A stretch of 9,422 nt of DNA from Betaproteobacteria bacterium. GTDB lineage: Bacteria > Pseudomonadota > Gammaproteobacteria > Burkholderiales > SG8-39. Under the pieces are notes generated by a model, which was not told where the DNA came from, searched no databases, and saw only the letters and a program-made list of their open reading frames with translations. The stretch spans positions 1 to 9,422 of the forward strand of contig CANIIN010000071.1 in NCBI GenBank assembly GCA_947467405.1. The letters run 5' to 3'. The position numbers and the translations under genes were made by a program. Position 1 is the first letter of the stretch. Each line of letters starts with the position of its first letter. Positions 6,446-9,422 of this stretch are shown here, one piece after another.

Positions 6446-7602
6446 GTCCTGCTCTTTCCCAGCAACTGGTCGGAGATGATGCGCATCTGGATTTCAGACG
6501 TGCCTTCGAATATCTTCGTCAATCGTGCGTCGCGCCAGTAGCGTTCCACGGCATTCAGCGTGGTGTAGCCGGCGCCACCGAAAATCTGGATGGCCTCGCT
6601 GGTCACCCGTTCGGCCATTTCGCTGGCGAACAGCTTGGCCATCGACGCCTGCTTGTCGCAGCGCCGCCCGCTGTCTATCTCGTCGCAGACGTAATAGGTC
6701 AATTGGCGCGCCGCCTCGATGTCGGTAGCCATGGAGGCGAGCTTGAAGCGGATGGCCTGGAACTCGCCGATCGGACGGCCGAACTGTTCACGCTCCAGCG
6801 CGTACTTGGTCGCATCTTCGAGGGCGCCGCGCGCCAATCCGACGGCACGCGCCGCCGTATGCGCCCGCGCCCGCTCCAGTTCGTGAGTGGCCAGGTAAAA
6901 CCCCTTGCCCTCTTCCCCCAGCAGGGAAGTGGCGGGCACCCGGCAACCGTCAAAGGCCAGTTCCCACGTGGTCCAGCCGAAGTAGCCGATTTTCGGGATG
7001 GGTGAGCCCTTCACGCCGGGCGGCAATTCACCGCGTGGCTTTTCGATGAGGAAGGCACTGATGCCGGCATGGCGGCGCTTGGGATCGACGGTCTCGGTGG
7101 TTCGCGCAAACACGATGATGTAATCGGCCCCGTCGGCAAAGGTGCACCAGTACTTGTTGCCGGTGATGACCCAGTCATCACCATCACGCCGCGCACGGCA
7201 GGACAGGTTGGCCACGTCGGATCCGGCATTTGGCTCGGATAACGCGAAGGCGCCGAGAAACTCGCCCTTGGCGGTGCGTGGCAGGTAATTGCGCTTATCC
7301 GCCTCACTCATGGAGTCGATGGGCAGCAGATTGCCGCGCGCCAGGATGCTGGCGACGCTCATCCAGCCCCGGGCCAGTTCTTCGGCCACGATGCAGTACT
7401 CGAAGCAACCCAGGCCCAGGCCGCCGTACTCTTCCGGGATCAGCATGCCAAAGTAGCCCATCCTGGCCATTTCGTCGCGAATTTCCATGGGTATCTGGCC
7501 GTGCTCGGGATCGAGACGGTTGGCTGCGGGAAGCACTTTTTCCATGGTGAACTGCCGTGCAGCCTCCTGGATCATCAGCCGCTCTTCGGTCATGTAGCTC
7601 AT
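6442..7602 (-). CDS. Acyl-CoA dehydrogenase family protein
   Basis: This 386-residue flavoenzyme would oxidise an acyl-CoA to the 2,3-enoyl-CoA in the cytoplasm. Domains run in the usual order: an N-terminal helical domain (about 5-115); a middle beta domain with FALSEPNAGSDVANL at 119-133 and VITGNKYWCTFADGADYIIVFA; and a C-terminal helical domain with REQFGRPIGEFQAI and IQIFGGAGYT. The catalytic base is present as Glu366 in KIFEGTSEIQ, the position used by short- and medium-chain dehydrogenases. Length is standard. The ATG at 7602 has a strong GGAGG six bases upstream and overlaps the stop of the upstream MaoC gene as ATGA. Its own stop overlaps the next MaoC start the same way. In this cluster it may oxidise a saturated branched diacid such as methylsuccinyl-CoA to the unsaturated substrate of the hydratase. 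The Pseudomonas itaconate cluster also includes an acyl-CoA dehydrogenase gene, as I recall. Chain specificity is not readable. Confidence 0.93.
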   Translation of the reverse strand: MSYMTEERLMIQEAARQFTMEKVLPAANRLDPEHGQIPMEIRDEMARMGYFGMLIPEEYGGLGLGCFEYCIVAEELARGWMSVASILARGNLLPIDSMSEADKRNYLPRTAKGEFLGAFALSEPNAGSDVANLSCRARRDGDDWVITGNKYWCTFADGADYIIVFARTTETVDPKRRHAGISAFLIEKPRGELPPGVKGSPIPKIGYFGWTTWELAFDGCRVPATSLLGEEGKGFYLATHELERARAHTAARAVGLARGALEDATKYALEREQFGRPIGEFQAIRFKLASMATDIEAARQLTYYVCDEIDSGRRCDKQASMAKLFASEMAERVTSEAIQIFGGAGYTTLNAVERYWRDARLTKIFEGTSEIQMRIISDQLLGKSRT

Positions 7603-8090
7603 ATCGAGCCTCCGCGCATCAGCGAAAGATTGGTGCGATGCAGGTCTATCACCAGTTCAGCGCGCTGGTTGAAGCCCTTGGTATGCCAGGTCACGATGCC
7701 GGTTTTCGGCCGGCTCGACGACGCGCGCTTATCGACGACGGTACTGACAGCGGTGAGAGTGTCATTGGGATACACCGGCTTGTGGAAAGTCATGTTGTCG
7801 ATACCGAGGAACGGTCCGCCCATTTCGCTCAGGTCCTGGACCGACAGTCCGATGATGGTGTTGAAAACCAGCAGCGGATTGACGACGATGTCCGGATGGC
7901 CGTGCGCCTTGGCGTACTCGAGATTGAAATAGAGAGGATTGAAGTGCAGTGTCAGCGTGGAAAAAAGCGAGTTGTCACTGGCGTTGATGGTTCTTCCCCA
8001 GTGATGGACCAGCTCCTGTCCCACCGTGAAATCCTCGTATTGATTGCCCTTGGTTCGCAGCTGGGCGCGCTTCATGAAATCAGGTTGCAT
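7599..8090 (-). CDS. MaoC-like protein with substituted catalytic positions
   Basis: This 163-residue single hot-dog MaoC-like protein is related to, but clearly different from, the other MaoC gene in the cluster. It shows QYEDFTVGQELVHHWGRTI (17-35), DNSLFSTLTLHFNPLYFN (39-56), VNPLLVFNTIIGLSVQDLSE, FHKPVYPNDTLTAVSTV (102-118) and GIVTWHTKGFNQRAELVIDL. In the segment matching D-x-N-P-L-H, the Asp is His49 and the catalytic His is Tyr54 (HFNPLY), so the standard hydratase dyad is absent. I recall related HxNPLY-type proteins in other betaproteobacterial clusters, which would make it a subfamily rather than a mutation. It may be a partner subunit of the other MaoC, a hydratase with different chemistry, or a thioesterase-like protein. 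The start at 8090 has AAGGAG 12 bases upstream; the ATG at 8075 has no such site. It lies 31 bases after the MmgE/PrpD stop and overlaps the dehydrogenase start as ATGA. Confidence 0.83.
   Translation of the reverse strand: MQPDFMKRAQLRTKGNQYEDFTVGQELVHHWGRTINASDNSLFSTLTLHFNPLYFNLEYAKAHGHPDIVVNPLLVFNTIIGLSVQDLSEMGGPFLGIDNMTFHKPVYPNDTLTAVSTVVDKRASSSRPKTGIVTWHTKGFNQRAELVIDLHRTNLSLMRGGSI
7609..7613 (-). promoter_or_regulatory. Strong ribosome binding site of the acyl-CoA dehydrogenase gene
   Basis: GGAGG on the minus strand, six bases before the ATG at 7602, lies within the end of the upstream MaoC coding sequence. It supports that ATG over the in-frame ATG three codons later. Confidence 0.7.
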
Positions 8091-8102
8091 GGGCGGAACG
8101 AT

Positions 8103-8108
8103 CTCCTT
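8103..8108 (-). promoter_or_regulatory. Ribosome binding site of the second MaoC gene, long spacing
   Basis: AAGGAG on the minus strand lies between the MmgE/PrpD stop and the ATG at 8090, with a 12-base spacer. That is longer than optimal but it is the only good match near either candidate start. Confidence 0.5.
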
Positions 8109-8121
8109 GATGTATTTTGCG

Positions 8122-9422
8122 TTATTCAGGCAGTGCCGCAGCGCGAATCAGCATGGCCATGTTTGCCGTATTGTCCACATCGGCAATGAGCGCTGCCAGT
8201 CGTCCTGTTGCCTGACTTCCCAGGACCGGAGTCACCAGCGATTCGAATTTTCTCTGGAGACGCAGACGCTGCTCTGCCAAATTGGCTGCTGGTATTCCCG
8301 CATCGTGGCTTCTTTTCAGTATCGACCCGTCAGTAGTGGTCAATGTCATTTCAGCGGCCGTGATTGCGAGGTCTTCGACCAGTTCCACGCGCACTTTATC
8401 GCGCAGCGCCGCCAACGAGTCGTCTCGGGTCATGTGATCGCTGTATGTTGCCGGCGCCGCGGTATCCAAACCCGCGAGTGCCATGGCCATGTTCTGGCGC
8501 AGACTGAATTTGGCTTCCAATCCGGAGTTCGGAATGGCGATATTGCATACCTTGTCGTTCTGGGTGTTCGTTCGCAAAACGATCGAGGCAATGTTTTCTG
8601 GTGGAAGCGATCTTTCCTGCCGCGCGCCGATAGCGCATTCGATTGCAGCATGGGTCAGGTAGCAGGCGGCGTGATACTTGAACAACGTATCAACGATGTA
8701 GTGGCCTCGAGGCGGGGGTGCCATGGCCGCCTCCGGATCCTGCGTCGTGCTGAGTGTTGCGGCAAATCCCTGCGGGCATTCGAGCGAATCGGTCCTGCTG
8801 GTAAAACCGCGGCTTGCCAGTCGAGCCGCCAACAATCCGTTCTGCGCCGCTTTTCCGGCGTGAAACGGCTTGCACATTGTGCCAAACATCGATTTCAGAC
8901 CGGCTGCCTGGGTAGCGGCGATGCCGACTGCATGTAAGAAAGGAGCCTGGTCGAGACCCAGAAGGTGGGCGCACGCGACCGCCGAACCGATGCTGCCGAT
9001 CGTCGCTGTGGTGTGAAAGCCGTGGTTGTAATGCGCGCTTCCAACCAGTTTTCCCACGCGACAGGCCGCTTCGTATCCGGCCACGAAGGCCCCCATTGTC
9101 GCCGCGCCGTCCGCGTTTCGACTTTCGGCGAGTGCCAGCAGGCCCGGCAGGATGGCCACCGAGGGGTGTCCGAGCATGGCGAGGTTCACGTCGTCGTAGT
9201 CCAGGGCATGCGATGCGGCGCCGTTGATCATGGCCGCATTCAGCAGCCCTGCACTCAGCCTGCGGCCGATTATGCACACCCCGCCTTCCGCGGCACCGGA
9301 GTTTCCGCCACCGAACTCCTCGACCAGGATATTGGTCAATTCATCGTCGGCCCCCGCTACTGCGCAACCCATCCAGTCCAGCAGGCAGTGTCGCGCCGCT
9401 TCGCGCGTCGCTTCCGGCAACA
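8122..9422 (-). CDS. MmgE/PrpD family protein (5' partial)
   Basis: The frame is open to the window edge, giving 432 residues plus a partial codon. Only a short N-terminal stretch, perhaps 15-30 residues, is missing. The opening LPEATREAARHCLLDWMGCAVAG is the typical family start. Counting from the first complete codon, other features are INGAASHALDYDDVN at 65-79, GHPSVAILP at 84-92, NHGFHTTATIGSIGSA at 132-147, KPFHAGKAAQNG at 184-195 and FKYHAACYLTHAAI at 247-260, covering the lysine and histidines of the active site. The family includes 2-methylcitrate dehydratase (PrpD), cis-aconitate decarboxylase (CAD/IRG1) and many uncharacterised members. The loop before the first active-site His (DDVNLAMLGHPS) is one residue longer than in human CAD as I remember it and lacks its Thr, so cis-aconitate decarboxylation is not assured. 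It is the most promoter-proximal gene seen here of the minus-strand cluster. A dehydratase, isomerase or decarboxylase acting on a branched di- or tricarboxylate fits the context. Confidence 0.9.
   Translation of the reverse strand, partial: LPEATREAARHCLLDWMGCAVAGADDELTNILVEEFGGGNSGAAEGGVCIIGRRLSAGLLNAAMINGAASHALDYDDVNLAMLGHPSVAILPGLLALAESRNADGAATMGAFVAGYEAACRVGKLVGSAHYNHGFHTTATIGSIGSAVACAHLLGLDQAPFLHAVGIAATQAAGLKSMFGTMCKPFHAGKAAQNGLLAARLASRGFTSRTDSLECPQGFAATLSTTQDPEAAMAPPPRGHYIVDTLFKYHAACYLTHAAIECAIGARQERSLPPENIASIVLRTNTQNDKVCNIAIPNSGLEAKFSLRQNMAMALAGLDTAAPATYSDHMTRDDSLAALRDKVRVELVEDLAITAAEMTLTTTDGSILKRSHDAGIPAANLAEQRLRLQRKFESLVTPVLGSQATGRLAALIADVDNTANMAMLIRAAALPE

Noticed and set aside
6430..7005. 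191-codon + strand open frame opposite the acyl-CoA dehydrogenase
   Set aside because: Antisense to a gene with complete dehydrogenase motifs; no independent evidence of coding.
8044..8937. 297-codon + strand open frame opposite MmgE/PrpD and the second MaoC
   Set aside because: It spans the boundary of two well-supported minus-strand genes, has no domain or ribosome-binding-site support, and is Cys/Arg-rich as expected of a shadow frame.
8122..9422. Naming the MmgE/PrpD gene prpD or cis-aconitate decarboxylase
   Set aside because: No methylcitrate-cycle neighbours (prpB, prpC) are seen, and the active-site loop does not match the cis-aconitate decarboxylase pattern as I remember it, so only the family name is justified.

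Overview
The window looks like a chromosomal segment of a GC-rich proteobacterium, most likely a betaproteobacterium (Burkholderiales or Rhodocyclales). Three things suggest this: the codon bias (long antisense shadow ORFs over nearly every gene), a Liv-type ABC transporter fused into an operon with an acyl-CoA ligase, and a catabolic block of CaiB/BaiF, MaoC, acyl-CoA dehydrogenase and MmgE/PrpD genes of the type common in that class. The organism call is an inference from gene content only. Coding density is very high, and no gap between genes exceeds about 160 bases.

Left part, + strand (2-3605): the end of a transporter operon. It holds the C-terminal part of a periplasmic substrate-binding protein, a GC-rich hairpin in the 89-base gap, a LivF-type ABC ATPase with a basic C-terminal tail, and an acyl-CoA-ligase-like protein starting in an ATGA overlap with the ATPase stop. 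The logic would be uptake of a carboxylic acid followed by CoA activation. However, the ligase has lost several signature residues of adenylate-forming enzymes, so its catalytic competence is doubtful.

Right part, - strand (3673-9422, transcribed right to left): a catabolic cluster. In transcription order it is MmgE/PrpD (5' end outside the window), a MaoC-like protein with altered active-site positions, an acyl-CoA dehydrogenase, a second MaoC-like hydratase and a CaiB/BaiF CoA-transferase. The last four are chained by ATGA stop/start overlaps. Two consecutive hairpins follow, then a CitE/malyl-CoA-lyase-type enzyme whose leader carries a perfect 17-bp tandem duplication. CoA-transferase + hydratase + CitE-type lyase is the toolkit used for itaconate and related C5-branched dicarboxylates (CoA transfer, hydration to citramalyl-CoA, cleavage to acetyl-CoA + pyruvate). 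The dehydrogenase and MmgE/PrpD could extend the range to saturated or tricarboxylic precursors. The exact substrate cannot be fixed from sequence alone.

The two blocks converge with 67 bases between their stop codons and no clear intrinsic terminator there. I see no RNA gene, CRISPR array, insertion sequence or phage feature.
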